In this document: positions 32,443 to 41,255 of the stretch, in pieces | Position numbering within the stretch: position 1 is the first letter of the stretch | Layout: every line of letters starts with the position of its first letter | Assembly (NCBI GenBank): GCA_017456895.1 | Contig: JAFTIN010000052.1 | Span: forward strand, 1-64,000 | DNA: 64,000 nucleotides | DNA from: Clostridia bacterium | GTDB taxonomy: Bacteria > Bacillota > Clostridia > Oscillospirales > CAG-272 | Direction of reading: 5' to 3' | Translations under genes and position numbers: made by a program | The notes under the pieces: generated by a model | Databases searched by the model: none | What the model saw: the letters and a program-made list of their open reading frames with translations, nothing else | Told to the model about the DNA's origin: nothing

Positions 32443-34647
32443 GTGCAGAACAGCTTAATGGAAAAAGTCACGGGCGTTGTTGAAAACGTCGTATATAGAA
32501 ACGATAATAACGATTACACCGTTTTTGAGATCATAGACGATCAGAACCGACTTGTTACAGCAGTCGGTACGATACCCATGATAAGTGAGGGTGAAAACGT
32601 TATCCTCGAGGGACAATGGGCATATCATAAGGAATTTGGAAAGCAGTTCTCATTTGTCAGCTATGAGAAGTCCTTGCCAAAGGAGATAGACGGTATTATT
32701 CAGTATCTCTCTAGCAAGGCGATAAAGGGCGTTGGACCGATAACCGCAGTCAAGATAGTTAACCGCTTCGGTATGGATACGTTCGATGTGATAGAGAATC
32801 ATCCTGAGTGGCTGACCGACGTATCCGGAATAACCGGAAAAAAAGCCGCCGCTATCTCCGAGTCCTTCAGGGCACAAAGTGAGCTTCGCGGCGTTATGAT
32901 GTTCTTTAAGGACTATATGGGAACGGGTGAGATCACCAAGGTATATAAACAGCTTGGAGCCTCCGCAGTAGGAGTAGTGAAGGATAATCCGTATATCCTA
33001 TGTAACGGAGAGTACGGTGTTTCTTTTGAAAAGGCCGACTCTATCGCAGCCTCGTTTGGATTTGCTCCCGACTGTCGAGTTAGGGTGCTAAGCGGCATCA
33101 ATTACGTGCTTAGCTATAACGCAAGTACAAACGGCCATACATGTTTGCCAAAGGATAAACTTGTATCTGCTACAGCGAGTCTTTTAGCTATATCCGAGGA
33201 GGATGTTTTAAGCAAGCTTGACGGATTTATCAAGAACGAGGACATCTTCTTATATAAAGTGTTTGATGACGAGCTGATAATGACTCCCGATGTAAATTAC
33301 AAAGAGGAGTATATTGCCAAAAAGCTTAAGACTCTCTCTAAAGAAGTGGTACAGCTGTCGTCAATGGATATATCTGCGCTTATAGAGAAGGTTGAGGTGA
33401 GAATAGGCGTCCGATACGCCGAGAAACAGCGAGAGGCTATATTCAGATGCCTTAACGGTGGCGTTACCATCATCACAGGCGGGCCCGGTACAGGAAAGAC
33501 CACTGTGGTAAAGGGTATTATCTCTATATTCAACGATCTTGACCTTGATACTGCTCTCGCGGCTCCAACAGGCAGAGCGGCAAAGCGTATGAGTGAAGCG
33601 ACCGGAGAGGAAGCTAAGACTATACATCGTCTGTTAGAGATGGAACGTACCGATACGGATGAACTGAAGTTCAACAGAAATTCTCGCAATCCGCTTGACG
33701 AAAAGGTTATTATTGTGGATGAGGCGTCTATGATAGACTTGTCTCTTATGAGCGCTCTTGTTCACGCTCTTAAAAGGGGCTCGAGGCTTATACTCATAGG
33801 TGATGCTGATCAGCTTCCCAGCGTTGGTGCAGGAAACGTTCTTGATGATCTTATCGTTTCGGGTTCGGTGGAGACTGTAAGACTTACAGAGATCTTCAGA
33901 CAATCGAAGGAGAGCCTTATAGTGACCAATGCGCATAGAATCAACAAAGGTGACTCGCCCACGCTCAACGTTACGGACAACGATTTCTTCTTTGTCAAGA
34001 GGGAAAGTGAGAGGGATATAGCGAGTACAGTGGTTGATCTAATAACAAAGAGACTGCCAAAAACCTATGGAGCATCTATACGCGATCAGATACAGGTCAT
34101 TTCTCCTTCAAAAAAAGGTGCCGGAGGTGTTGAGCTTCTTAACAGCGAACTCCAGTCCGGTGTAAACCCAAAGGCTACGTTTAAAAAGGAAAAAGCTGCT
34201 CATGGCGTGATCTTCCGAGAGGGAGATCGAGTTATGCAGGTGGTAAATAACTATGATATCGAGTGGGAGAAGAACGGATTTTCGGGATTCGGAGTCTTCA
34301 ACGGTGATATAGGTGTTATAGAGAGTATAGACTTTAAATCAGAGGTTATCAACATATGGTTTGATGACAGACTGGTTAGATATGATTTTGACAATCTCGA
34401 ACAGCTCGAGCTCTCCTATGCCATAACCGTACATAAGAGTCAGGGAAGTGAATATCCGGTTGTTGTCATACCTATGTACTCATGCGCGCCTATGCTTATG
34501 ACTCGCAACCTTTTATATACGGCGGTTACGAGAGCAAAGAGAATGGTCATCCTTGTCGGACGTAGCGACATCCCTGAGCGTATGGTTAAAAATAACAGAG
34601 AGGTCCTTCGCTATACGACTCTTTGCTCAAGGCTTAATAGAATATAA
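32443..34647 (+). CDS. recD2: RecD2-like ATP-dependent DNA helicase
   Basis: A superfamily 1B 5'-3' helicase involved in replication-fork and repair processes in bacteria without RecBC. About 734 residues: an N-terminal OB-like domain, a helix-hairpin-helix region (SKAIKGVGPITAVKIV), Walker A TGGPGTGKTTVVKG, Walker B IIVDEASMIDLSLM, GDADQLPSVGAGNVL, and C-terminal YAITVHKSQGSEYPVVV. The start is uncertain: GGAGG at 32433-32437 favours GTG 32443, while an ATG at 32431 has only a weak site. Monocistronic. Confidence 0.92.
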   Translation: MQNSLMEKVTGVVENVVYRNDNNDYTVFEIIDDQNRLVTAVGTIPMISEGENVILEGQWAYHKEFGKQFSFVSYEKSLPKEIDGIIQYLSSKAIKGVGPITAVKIVNRFGMDTFDVIENHPEWLTDVSGITGKKAAAISESFRAQSELRGVMMFFKDYMGTGEITKVYKQLGASAVGVVKDNPYILCNGEYGVSFEKADSIAASFGFAPDCRVRVLSGINYVLSYNASTNGHTCLPKDKLVSATASLLAISEEDVLSKLDGFIKNEDIFLYKVFDDELIMTPDVNYKEEYIAKKLKTLSKEVVQLSSMDISALIEKVEVRIGVRYAEKQREAIFRCLNGGVTIITGGPGTGKTTVVKGIISIFNDLDLDTALAAPTGRAAKRMSEATGEEAKTIHRLLEMERTDTDELKFNRNSRNPLDEKVIIVDEASMIDLSLMSALVHALKRGSRLILIGDADQLPSVGAGNVLDDLIVSGSVETVRLTEIFRQSKESLIVTNAHRINKGDSPTLNVTDNDFFFVKRESERDIASTVVDLITKRLPKTYGASIRDQIQVISPSKKGAGGVELLNSELQSGVNPKATFKKEKAAHGVIFREGDRVMQVVNNYDIEWEKNGFSGFGVFNGDIGVIESIDFKSEVINIWFDDRLVRYDFDNLEQLELSYAITVHKSQGSEYPVVVIPMYSCAPMLMTRNLLYTAVTRAKRMVILVGRSDIPERMVKNNREVLRYTTLCSRLNRI

Positions 34648-34676
34648 ATTTAATTTTATTTTTGTTTAAAATTCAC

Positions 34677-34705
34677 TTGCATTTCATCGTAAAATGTGAT
34701 ACAAT
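34677..34705 (+). promoter_or_regulatory. Promoter of the MreB-like gene
   Basis: TTGCAT (34677-34682), 17-bp spacer, TACAAT (34700-34705); the leader is about 90 nt. Confidence 0.75.
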
Positions 34706-34798
34706 TATTTTGATATAGTGTTTTTTTGATTTTTAACGCCATAGAGATGTTTAATTTTGCAAATTCACTATCTAACTACACTGCGAAAGGAGTACGGC

Positions 34799-35842
34799 AT
34801 GGTAACAAAAATCGGACTTGACCTCGGTTACGCCAACATAACGCTTAGTGACGTTATGGCCGAGATATACCGGGAACCCTCGGTTGCCTTGATATATAAG
34901 AATGCAAGACCTGATGCACGCCGTATTATTTCGGTGGGTAGTGAAGCCGTTAACTCGGATGGAGAAGCGATCGGCGGAGCGGACGGCATTCTTGTCAGAC
35001 CGTTTAAGAATGGTATACTCTTCGACCAGCAGCTTACACAAGAGATCATAAACAACGCGATTAAAGCGGTCAAGCCCGCGGATAAGATCCGTTGTGTAGT
35101 TGGTGTCCCCTCGGACTTTCTTCCCAAACAGGAGAAGGAACTGTTCGGTATGCTTGCCGAGGCAGGGGTTGATACCTCGCTTTCTGTGGTTCGATCGGTT
35201 GCTGCTATCATCGGTGCGGGCTACTCCCCCTCGATTAGCGTTATTTCGGTTAACGTCGGAGCGCAGAGCACCGAGGTTGGTGTTATGCATAGGGGTGAGA
35301 TTGTGCACCTTTCCAAGAGTGCAATCGGCGGTGAAGACTTTGACAAGGCGGTCAAGGATTACATACTTAAGCAGGGGGATGTTAATATTTCCTTGCAGGT
35401 TGCCAGAGCGATCAAGGAGCGACTTGGTGCGGTATGGAAGGGCAGACCTAACGACAGCATAGATATAGAGGGTACACTCTCCCTGACCGGAAACAGACTT
35501 AGGATGAGTGTTTCTACCGAGGATATCGTCGGTGTATTCGAGGCACCGCTCAAGGAATTGATAGATGCTATTGTCGATGCGGTCAAGAAGATTCCTGCGG
35601 ATATGTGTGCCGATATAGTTGAGAATGGAATAGTTCTTACAGGCGGTGGAGCAGAGCTCTTCGGAATGGATGTTCTGCTTTCCAAGGTTCTTGGCCTTCC
35701 TGTGACTAAGCCTCAAGATGCTATTGACTGTGTGGCGAAGGGGCTTTCGAGAATCAACGGATTCCTTCCTGCAAAGCTTAAGACCAACAACAAAAATATA
35801 ACTCATCAGATATCAAAATACTACGAGGGTAGTAAAAAATAA
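34799..35842 (+). CDS. Divergent MreB-family actin-like protein
   Basis: A 347-residue member of the MreB/Mbl actin family, which guides cell-wall synthesis as membrane filaments. The C-terminal adenosine motif is kept (NGIVLTGGGAELFGMDVLLS). The phosphate-1 loop reads IGLDLGYANITL (MreB: DLGTANTL) and phosphate-2 reads VNVGAQSTEVGV (MreB: DIGGGTTE), so residues that normally contact ATP are changed. ATG at 34799 follows AAAGGAG. A 36-codon membrane peptide gene follows 17 bp later. It may be a non-hydrolysing or specialised paralogue. Confidence 0.82.
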   Translation: MVTKIGLDLGYANITLSDVMAEIYREPSVALIYKNARPDARRIISVGSEAVNSDGEAIGGADGILVRPFKNGILFDQQLTQEIINNAIKAVKPADKIRCVVGVPSDFLPKQEKELFGMLAEAGVDTSLSVVRSVAAIIGAGYSPSISVISVNVGAQSTEVGVMHRGEIVHLSKSAIGGEDFDKAVKDYILKQGDVNISLQVARAIKERLGAVWKGRPNDSIDIEGTLSLTGNRLRMSVSTEDIVGVFEAPLKELIDAIVDAVKKIPADMCADIVENGIVLTGGGAELFGMDVLLSKVLGLPVTKPQDAIDCVAKGLSRINGFLPAKLKTNNKNITHQISKYYEGSKK

Positions 35843-35859
35843 ATTGCGAGGATACGGTA

Positions 35860-35970
35860 ATGAAAAATAAAAATATGGCTGCAAGAATTTTGGCAATAGT
35901 AATGGTTGGCCTTATGGTCTTCGGTGTTGTTGCCGGCGCGCTTTCCGTTTTGGTTCAGCACGTTCACTGA
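35860..35970 (+). CDS. 36-residue single-pass membrane peptide
   Basis: A short gene: ATG at 35860, 36 codons, TGA at 35968-35970. The product has a basic start (MKNKNMAARIL), one hydrophobic helix (AIVMVGLMVFGVVAGALSVL) and a short polar end. GAGGATA lies 5 nt before the ATG. It is 17 bp downstream of the MreB-like gene and before that transcript's terminator, so it is probably co-expressed and could act as a membrane partner. No family recognised. Confidence 0.65.
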   Translation: MKNKNMAARILAIVMVGLMVFGVVAGALSVLVQHVH

Positions 35971-36021
35971 TGGGGCAGGGAGCCTGAAGTTTATTAGGTA
36001 TCCTTAGCTAATCAATCAAAT

Positions 36022-36084
36022 AAAAAAGACGAAGTATGTGTCGTGGGTCACCGAGTGACAACGAGCCTGCTTCGTCTTTTTTTT
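36022..36084 (+). terminator. Long nested terminator after the MreB-like operon
   Basis: Outer stem AAAAAAGACGAAG/CTTCGTCTTTTTT (36022-36034 with 36070-36082), then inner stems TCGT/ACGA (36041-36044 with 36061-36064) and GTCAC/GTGAC (36047-36051 with 36055-36059), followed by a T-run. Longer than a usual terminator, so it may also be a stable 3' RNA end. Confidence 0.8.
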
Positions 36085-36440
36085 GCGTGTCTTAATCGAG
36101 TAGAAAGCACCGAAAATTCAAAAATACATTTTTCCGCAAGGGCAAAAAATAATGTTTAAAGATGTGGATAACCTATTGAATCTTCTCCAAAAATGTTGAA
36201 AACTTTCATATTAAAAACTACACAATTCCGTTCTACAAGGTAAAAAATGGCCGTTTTACCCCGTTTTTGCCCTATATTGGCCGCTAAAACGCACAGCGGA
36301 AAAGTGTATATCGGTTTTTGAGAGACAAGTTTTCCACATCGGAAAAATGTAGTCCTTGCCGATGACCGTAAAAAGTATCATTATCTCAGGTAGCCTTTGC
36401 TTGTGATGAAGACCTGTTGTATTTCACCCTCGCAGTAGGC
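36085..36440. other. Gene-free region between convergent terminators, with inverted repeats and DnaA-box-like sites
   Basis: No convincing coding frame on either strand. Seen: a 12-bp perfect inverted repeat, TACATTTTTCCG (36125-36136) with CGGAAAAATGTA (36341-36352); a third related copy CGGAAAAAGTGTA (36297-36309); a perfect DnaA-box sequence TTATCCACA on the minus strand (36163-36171); the variant TTTTCCACA (36331-36339); and a weaker TTTTCAACA (36194-36202, minus). The stretch is AT-rich. It could be a decayed small element, a replication or protein-binding site, or an unrecognised small RNA locus. Confidence 0.5.
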
Positions 36441-36484
36441 AAAAAAAGAGCAGGACCGACGAGAATTATCTCGGTCCTGCTCTT
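36441..36484 (-). terminator. Terminator of ftsZ
   Basis: A 12-bp perfect stem GAGCAGGACCGA/TCGGTCCTGCTC (36448-36459 with 36471-36482), followed on the minus strand by TTTTTTT. Confidence 0.93.
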
Positions 36485-36550
36485 GATTTATTCATTTTGA
36501 TAAGTCAATGTTTCACCGCAAAAATCAGGTGAATGATCACTGTCCGAAAA

Positions 36551-37804
36551 TCAGTTTTTGCTCTTCTTAAGGAAGATGTAGTCCTCGTTATACTGGTCCA
36601 TGAAGGAAAGCATATCGTCAGCCTTCTTGAGGTCGTCCTTGAGAAGGTTTCTCTCAGGAGCTGCAACAACGGGCTCAGGCTTAACAACGGGCTTTTCCTC
36701 AGCCACGGAAGCAACCTGGGGCTTCTCTTCAACAACTACAGGCTGGGGCTTAACCTCAACCTTGGGAGTCTCGTTTACAACGGGAGCCTGCGCGGGCTTT
36801 CTGTGAGAAACGCCATCGTTGGACTTGCCGTTTGCATCGATAAATCCGGTTGCAATAATGGTTACCTTGATCTCGTCAACGAGAGTGGGATCGAATGCAG
36901 CACCCCAAATAATAGTTGCGTCGGGATGAGCCTCCTCGTGGATCATCTGAGAAGCGATCTCAACCTCATCGAGCTGGATATCTTCGGAAGCGGTGATGCT
37001 TACGAGAACGCCGGTAGCGCCTGCAATACTGGTTTCAAGGAGCGGGGAAGAGATTGCAGCCATAGCAGCGAGCTGTGCCTTGTCGGTACCCTTAGCTCTA
37101 CCAACGCCCATGTGAGCATAGCCGGCATTCTTCATAATTGTGGTAACGTCAGCAAAGTCGAGGTTGACAAATCCGGGAACGTTGATAAGCTCGGAAACGG
37201 ACTGCACACCGCGACGGAGAACGTCGTCTGCTATCTCGAAAGCGTTAGCGAGAGTGATGTTGGTGTCTTCAACCTGCTTGAGTCTCTCATTGGGGATAAC
37301 GATGAGAGAGTCAACGTACTTGGAGAGCTCTGCAATACCGGCTTCTGCCTGGAGCATTCTCTTGCCACCTTCAAATCTGAAAGGCTTGGTAACGATACCA
37401 ACGGTAAGAATGCCCATTTCCTTAGCTGCCTTAGCAACTACGGGAGCAGCGCCTGTACCGGTTCCGCCACCCATACCTGCGGTGATGAATACCATGTGTG
37501 CGCCTTCGAGAACGCCGCGGATATCCTCGATGGACTCCTCAGCACTCTTCTTGCCGATCTCGGGATTAGCGCCTGCGCCTTTACCTCTGGTAACCTTGTC
37601 GCCGATGATTATCTTCTTAGCAGCGCAAGAGCTGTCAAGCACCTGGCTATCGGTGTTGATTGCTACGAACTCAACGCCGCGAATGTTGGTAGAGATCATA
37701 CGGTTAACCGCATTGTTTCCGCCTCCGCCTACGCCAATAACCTTTATAGATACGCCGCTATCATATACCTGCTCAAAATCAAATTCCATTTTGCTGTCAA
37801 ACAT
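36551..37804 (-). CDS. ftsZ: Cell division GTPase FtsZ
   Basis: The tubulin-like GTPase that forms the division ring. The 417-residue protein shows [18 protein letters not shown], the tubulin signature [13 protein letters not shown] and the T7 loop VNLDFADV. A Pro/Val/Glu-rich linker follows (about 315-395). The C-terminal end, [20 protein letters not shown], differs from the usual D(I/V)PxFLR peptide that binds FtsA, ZipA or SepF. GGAGG precedes the ATG. It lies 187 bp downstream of murG, with two promoters of its own in the gap. Confidence 0.97.
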   Translation of the reverse strand: MFDSKMEFDFEQVYDSGVSIKVIGVGGGGNNAVNRMISTNIRGVEFVAINTDSQVLDSSCAAKKIIIGDKVTRGKGAGANPEIGKKSAEESIEDIRGVLEGAHMVFITAGMGGGTGTGAAPVVAKAAKEMGILTVGIVTKPFRFEGGKRMLQAEAGIAELSKYVDSLIVIPNERLKQVEDTNITLANAFEIADDVLRRGVQSVSELINVPGFVNLDFADVTTIMKNAGYAHMGVGRAKGTDKAQLAAMAAISSPLLETSIAGATGVLVSITASEDIQLDEVEIASQMIHEEAHPDATIIWGAAFDPTLVDEIKVTIIATGFIDANGKSNDGVSHRKPAQAPVVNETPKVEVKPQPVVVEEKPQVASVAEEKPVVKPEPVVAAPERNLLKDDLKKADDMLSFMDQYNEDYIFLKKSKN

Positions 37805-37874
37805 TTTATCATTCCTCCGTTGATTTATATAGAAAGGCGGATCTTACCGCCAAGAATTCATATTCACACGTATT

Positions 37875-37903
37875 ATTATACATATATTTACGCGCGTTTT
37901 CAA
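37875..37903 (-). promoter_or_regulatory. Proximal ftsZ promoter
   Basis: On the minus strand TTGAAA (37898-37903), 17-bp spacer, TATAAT (37875-37880). The spacer contains GCGCGTAAA (37887-37895), also found in the distal promoter. Confidence 0.8.
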
Positions 37904-37935
37904 GCGCAAAATAAATAAATAATAAAAATTTACAA

Positions 37936-37964
37936 ATTATAAATATTTTACGCGCATAAATCAA
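37936..37964 (-). promoter_or_regulatory. Distal ftsZ promoter
   Basis: On the minus strand TTGATT (37959-37964), 17-bp spacer, TATAAT (37936-37941). The spacer contains GCGCGTAAA (37947-37955) at nearly the same offset as in the proximal promoter, which suggests a shared regulator or local duplication. Confidence 0.78.
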
Positions 37965-37991
37965 GGCAGAAATGTCAATTAATGTAGACAT

Positions 37992-39107
37992 TTAGCATTG
38001 TTTGTAGCGCATGGTTTCTTTTAGAGATTTGTACACCATCTCTTCCGTGTTTTTGTGTGAGAGTATTCTTAAGGCGTTTATCATTTTATTCATTTTTTCC
38101 GAGGAAGAGATAATATCCAGCATGAGCTTGGTGAGTACTTCAGGGGATAGATTTTTTTCTTCTATAAGCTCAGCTGCGCCGAGCGTCTTCATATATTCCG
38201 CATTCTTCAGCTGATGATTCGATACAACGTTTGGCGATGGAATGAGTATCGCCGGTGTCTCCGATCTTGCAAGCTCGGAAATTGTCATCGCTCCGCTTCT
38301 TGTTATTGCAATATCTGCCGCTGAAAGTACCGTCGGCATATCCTCAATGTACGGTGTAATTATGACATTCCTGTTGTTTTTAAATAGGCTTGGATATTCT
38401 GCTTTCGTTTTCTCGTAATTTGAGCTACCTGTGGCGTGTATATGGACGATATTATTCATTTTTGAGGTATGGTCTCTGATCATAGTTCCTATACATGTGT
38501 TCATGGCAGGAGATCCAAGGCTGCCTCCGAATGATACGATCAGCAATTCCTGTGGTTTTATATTGAGCTTCTTCCTTGCCTCGATTTTTCCGATTGAAGC
38601 AAAATCGTGTCTTACCGGGTTACCGACAGTAACCGTATTCTTTATGCTTTTTAAATAGTCTTTCGTACCTTCGGAGCTCAGCATTACGGTATTGCAATTT
38701 TTTCCGAGCAGTCGTGTTACAAGACCGGGGTACACGTTTGATTCGTGCATTACAGTCTTTATGTTCATTTTCTGTCCTTGTCTGATAAACGGAAAACACA
38801 CGTATCCTCCCGTACCGATTATAAGGTCGGGCTCAAAATCATTAATTATCTTTTTTGCGTTTCTGCTCGATTTTAAAACTTTAATTAACGATTTTATATT
38901 TTTTATGCTGATTGATCTGCTAAATCCTGATATATCTATGGTGTAAAGTGGATGTCCGGTTCTCAAATATGCCTTGTTTTCTTCACCGTCAATGCGTCCC
39001 GCAAAGGCTATAGACACATTTTTGAACCGCCTTTCGATTATTTCCGATATTGCAATTGCAGGGGTAACGTGTCCGGCAGTCCCTCCGCCGCATAACAGAA
39101 CTCTCAT
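37992..39107 (-). CDS. murG: UDP-GlcNAc:undecaprenyl-PP-MurNAc-pentapeptide GlcNAc transferase MurG
   Basis: Adds GlcNAc to lipid I to make lipid II on the inner membrane face. The 371-residue GT28 enzyme has the N-terminal loop LLCGGGTAGHVTPAIAI, VSFGGSLGSPAMN in the middle and the UDP-GlcNAc motif AITRSGAMTISELA. It lies between ftsW and ftsZ. It starts 7 bp after the ftsW stop, in a tightly packed operon. Confidence 0.96.
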   Translation of the reverse strand: MRVLLCGGGTAGHVTPAIAISEIIERRFKNVSIAFAGRIDGEENKAYLRTGHPLYTIDISGFSRSISIKNIKSLIKVLKSSRNAKKIINDFEPDLIIGTGGYVCFPFIRQGQKMNIKTVMHESNVYPGLVTRLLGKNCNTVMLSSEGTKDYLKSIKNTVTVGNPVRHDFASIGKIEARKKLNIKPQELLIVSFGGSLGSPAMNTCIGTMIRDHTSKMNNIVHIHATGSSNYEKTKAEYPSLFKNNRNVIITPYIEDMPTVLSAADIAITRSGAMTISELARSETPAILIPSPNVVSNHQLKNAEYMKTLGAAELIEEKNLSPEVLTKLMLDIISSSEKMNKMINALRILSHKNTEEMVYKSLKETMRYKQC

Positions 39108-39114
39108 ATTTACC

Positions 39115-40272
39115 TCACTTGTGTATTTTACTTTTTCTTGATACAGACAGTATTATTCCCATTTCGGCAAATATCATTATCAGCGATGAGCCGCCGTAAC
39201 TGAAGAATGGAAGGGATATTCCTGTATTGGGGATGGTGTTGGTCACAACTGCAATATTGAGTAACACTTGGACAGCAATCTTTATACATATTCCGATAGA
39301 CAGGAGTCTTGAATAAGTATCTTTACAGCATAGAGCGATCTTGAATCCGCGCCAAATTAGTATACCGAAGAGTAAAATTGTGAAAAGAGCCCCAAGAAAT
39401 CCGAGCTCCTCACACAGTATTGCAAATATCATATCGTTTGCCGGCTCAGAAACGTAACAGTATTTGAGCTCACCTTTACCAAGCCCTTTTCCGAATATTC
39501 CTCCGGACCCTATTGCCATCAGGCCCTGTAGAGTCTGCCATCCTCCCGTCAGCTTGTAGCTTTCAGGATCGAGCCAAACCGTTATTCGATCCTTTGTGTA
39601 GTCGGTAAAGAGTGCAATATAACTTACGCCTCCAAGCCCCATAAGGCAAAATGCACCGATATATCTAAGGTCTGCTCCCGATATCACGATCATCATGAGT
39701 CCTATCACTCCGAGGATTATGATGCAGGACAGATGGTGCTGAAGCATTACAAGGAATATTGGTAAGGCCAAAATGATACAAGGGATAAGTGTCCCTTTTA
39801 TTAAAATCAGCTTTTTGTTTTTTGTCTCGGTAGCGTCTCGGTTTGTAGCAAAGTATTTTGCAAGCATCATCGTCATAGTTAGTTTGGCAATCTCGGAGGG
39901 CTGTATGGTTATAGGCCCAAGTGATATCCATCTTTGAGCGCCGTTTCCGACAAAGCCGATGACTAAAGTGAGTGCCAAAAGCCCGAGAGTAAGTATATAT
40001 GCCTTGCCGGTGTGTTTCTTTAGTACATAAATATCAATTCTCGAAATCGCAAGCATGGATAATATGCCGAGCGTGAACCATATAGCCTGTCGTTTAACGA
40101 AATAAAGTCCGTCATTATATCTGAAGTCCGCGTAGGCGTATCCGGCGGAGAAGACCATGACACTTCCATACGCAGCGAGCAGTATTACCGTTAGTAAAAA
40201 TATGCGGTCAACACCTCCGCCTGATGCCCGGAGGATCCATTTTGATATACTCCTACTTCTTTTGCTTGTCAT
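39115..40272 (-). CDS. ftsW: FtsW/RodA/SpoVE-family peptidoglycan glycosyltransferase
   Basis: A SEDS-family polymerase that joins lipid II into glycan strands with its partner PBP. The 385-residue protein has about ten membrane segments. Recognisable stretches are MVFSAGYAYADFRYNDGLYF, ITIQPSEIAKLTMTMMLAKYF and PFFSYGGSSLIM near the C-terminus. The ATG at 40272 overlaps the mraY stop by 4 nt; a start 21 codons earlier would lie within mraY. The likely PBP partner is encoded at 44090-46342. Confidence 0.93.
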   Translation of the reverse strand: MTSKRSRSISKWILRASGGGVDRIFLLTVILLAAYGSVMVFSAGYAYADFRYNDGLYFVKRQAIWFTLGILSMLAISRIDIYVLKKHTGKAYILTLGLLALTLVIGFVGNGAQRWISLGPITIQPSEIAKLTMTMMLAKYFATNRDATETKNKKLILIKGTLIPCIILALPIFLVMLQHHLSCIIILGVIGLMMIVISGADLRYIGAFCLMGLGGVSYIALFTDYTKDRITVWLDPESYKLTGGWQTLQGLMAIGSGGIFGKGLGKGELKYCYVSEPANDMIFAILCEELGFLGALFTILLFGILIWRGFKIALCCKDTYSRLLSIGICIKIAVQVLLNIAVVTNTIPNTGISLPFFSYGGSSLIMIFAEMGIILSVSRKSKIHK

Positions 40273-41255
40273 CGTTTGCAAAGAAGTAATATCGAAAGGG
40301 ATAATACAAGGGTGAGTCCTAATGCCGACAGACATATCTTATTTTCATCCCACCCGCTTTTTTCGAGGTGATGATGTAAAGGTGCCATCTTAAAGATCCT
40401 CCTCTTGAACAATTTGAAGAACGCGACCTGAAGAATAACGGATATACCTTCGATCACATATATGCCACCGCTAAATATCGAAATTAAAGGATTATCGAGC
40501 TCGAATGACATCGCCGCTACAAGGGCTCCGAGAAACAAGGAACCCGTATCACCCATAAACACTTTTGCCGGATTGACGTTGAATATAAGAAAGCCTATCA
40601 TAGCCCCTGCAAGAGATATTGAAATAAAAGAAATTGCCGAAGAGCTATATATAGAAGCATAAAACAAAGATAATCCTATTCCAAAGGCTACAGAGGATGC
40701 AAGACCGTCGACTCCGTCGGTCAGGTTGGCGCAGTTAACTATGCCGAGCAGAACGATAATTGCGATTGGATAGTAGAAGAATCCAACATCAATCTCTCCA
40801 AAGGCAAAAGAAACAGCAGTATCGTCTCCCAAAAATCTATGTCGGAATAATAAAAAGCCGGTTGCCAGAATAAATTGGAGTATTAGCTTGGCCTTTGGTG
40901 TCAGTCCGGCGTTTTCTTTGCGCCTTAGTTTCGTTGCGTCATCAATAATTCCAATAAGTGCATTAAGAGCAGAGTAGCATAAGCAAACAGCGATTGATAA
41001 TATTGCATCCTTCCTTCCGACAACATAGCAGTAGACCATAGTGCAGAGCAGTGTTACCGAAATTGATATGAGAAACGATAATCCTCCCATGGTAGGTGTG
41101 CCTGATTTTGAGGCATGCCAGCTCGGTCCATCCATATATATCGGTTGCTCAGCCCGTCTTTTAAGATACGGAATTATTAATTGTCCGGACAGGACAGTAA
41201 GAGTGAATGCAAAGAGAAATGCTATGATGTAAATCGGAAGTTCGTAATCAATCAT
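40269..41255 (-). CDS. mraY: Phospho-MurNAc-pentapeptide transferase MraY
   Basis: Transfers phospho-MurNAc-pentapeptide to undecaprenyl phosphate, making lipid I. The 328-residue membrane enzyme has about ten helices and the catalytic loops SGTPTMGGLSFLI, ALIGIIDDATKL (DD pair), NLTDGVDGLA, and the His-rich APLHHHLEKSGWDE. AAAGGATG precedes the ATG, whose coding region overlaps the murF end by 8 bp. murD, usually next, is absent and ftsW follows directly. Confidence 0.97.
   Translation of the reverse strand: MIDYELPIYIIAFLFAFTLTVLSGQLIIPYLKRRAEQPIYMDGPSWHASKSGTPTMGGLSFLISISVTLLCTMVYCYVVGRKDAILSIAVCLCYSALNALIGIIDDATKLRRKENAGLTPKAKLILQFILATGFLLFRHRFLGDDTAVSFAFGEIDVGFFYYPIAIIVLLGIVNCANLTDGVDGLASSVAFGIGLSLFYASIYSSSAISFISISLAGAMIGFLIFNVNPAKVFMGDTGSLFLGALVAAMSFELDNPLISIFSGGIYVIEGISVILQVAFFKLFKRRIFKMAPLHHHLEKSGWDENKICLSALGLTLVLSLSILLLCKR

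Noticed and set aside
34772..35806. Long antisense frame opposite the MreB-like gene
   Set aside because: Same codon-bias effect; no start signals and composition unlike a real protein.
36085..36440. Chromosomal replication origin
   Set aside because: Only one exact DnaA box and two variants, no DnaA-box array, no dnaA, dnaN or AT-rich unwinding tract beside it.
36533..37918. Long reading frame opposite ftsZ
   Set aside because: The minus-strand ftsZ is certain; the opposite frame results from codon bias and covers the ftsZ promoters.
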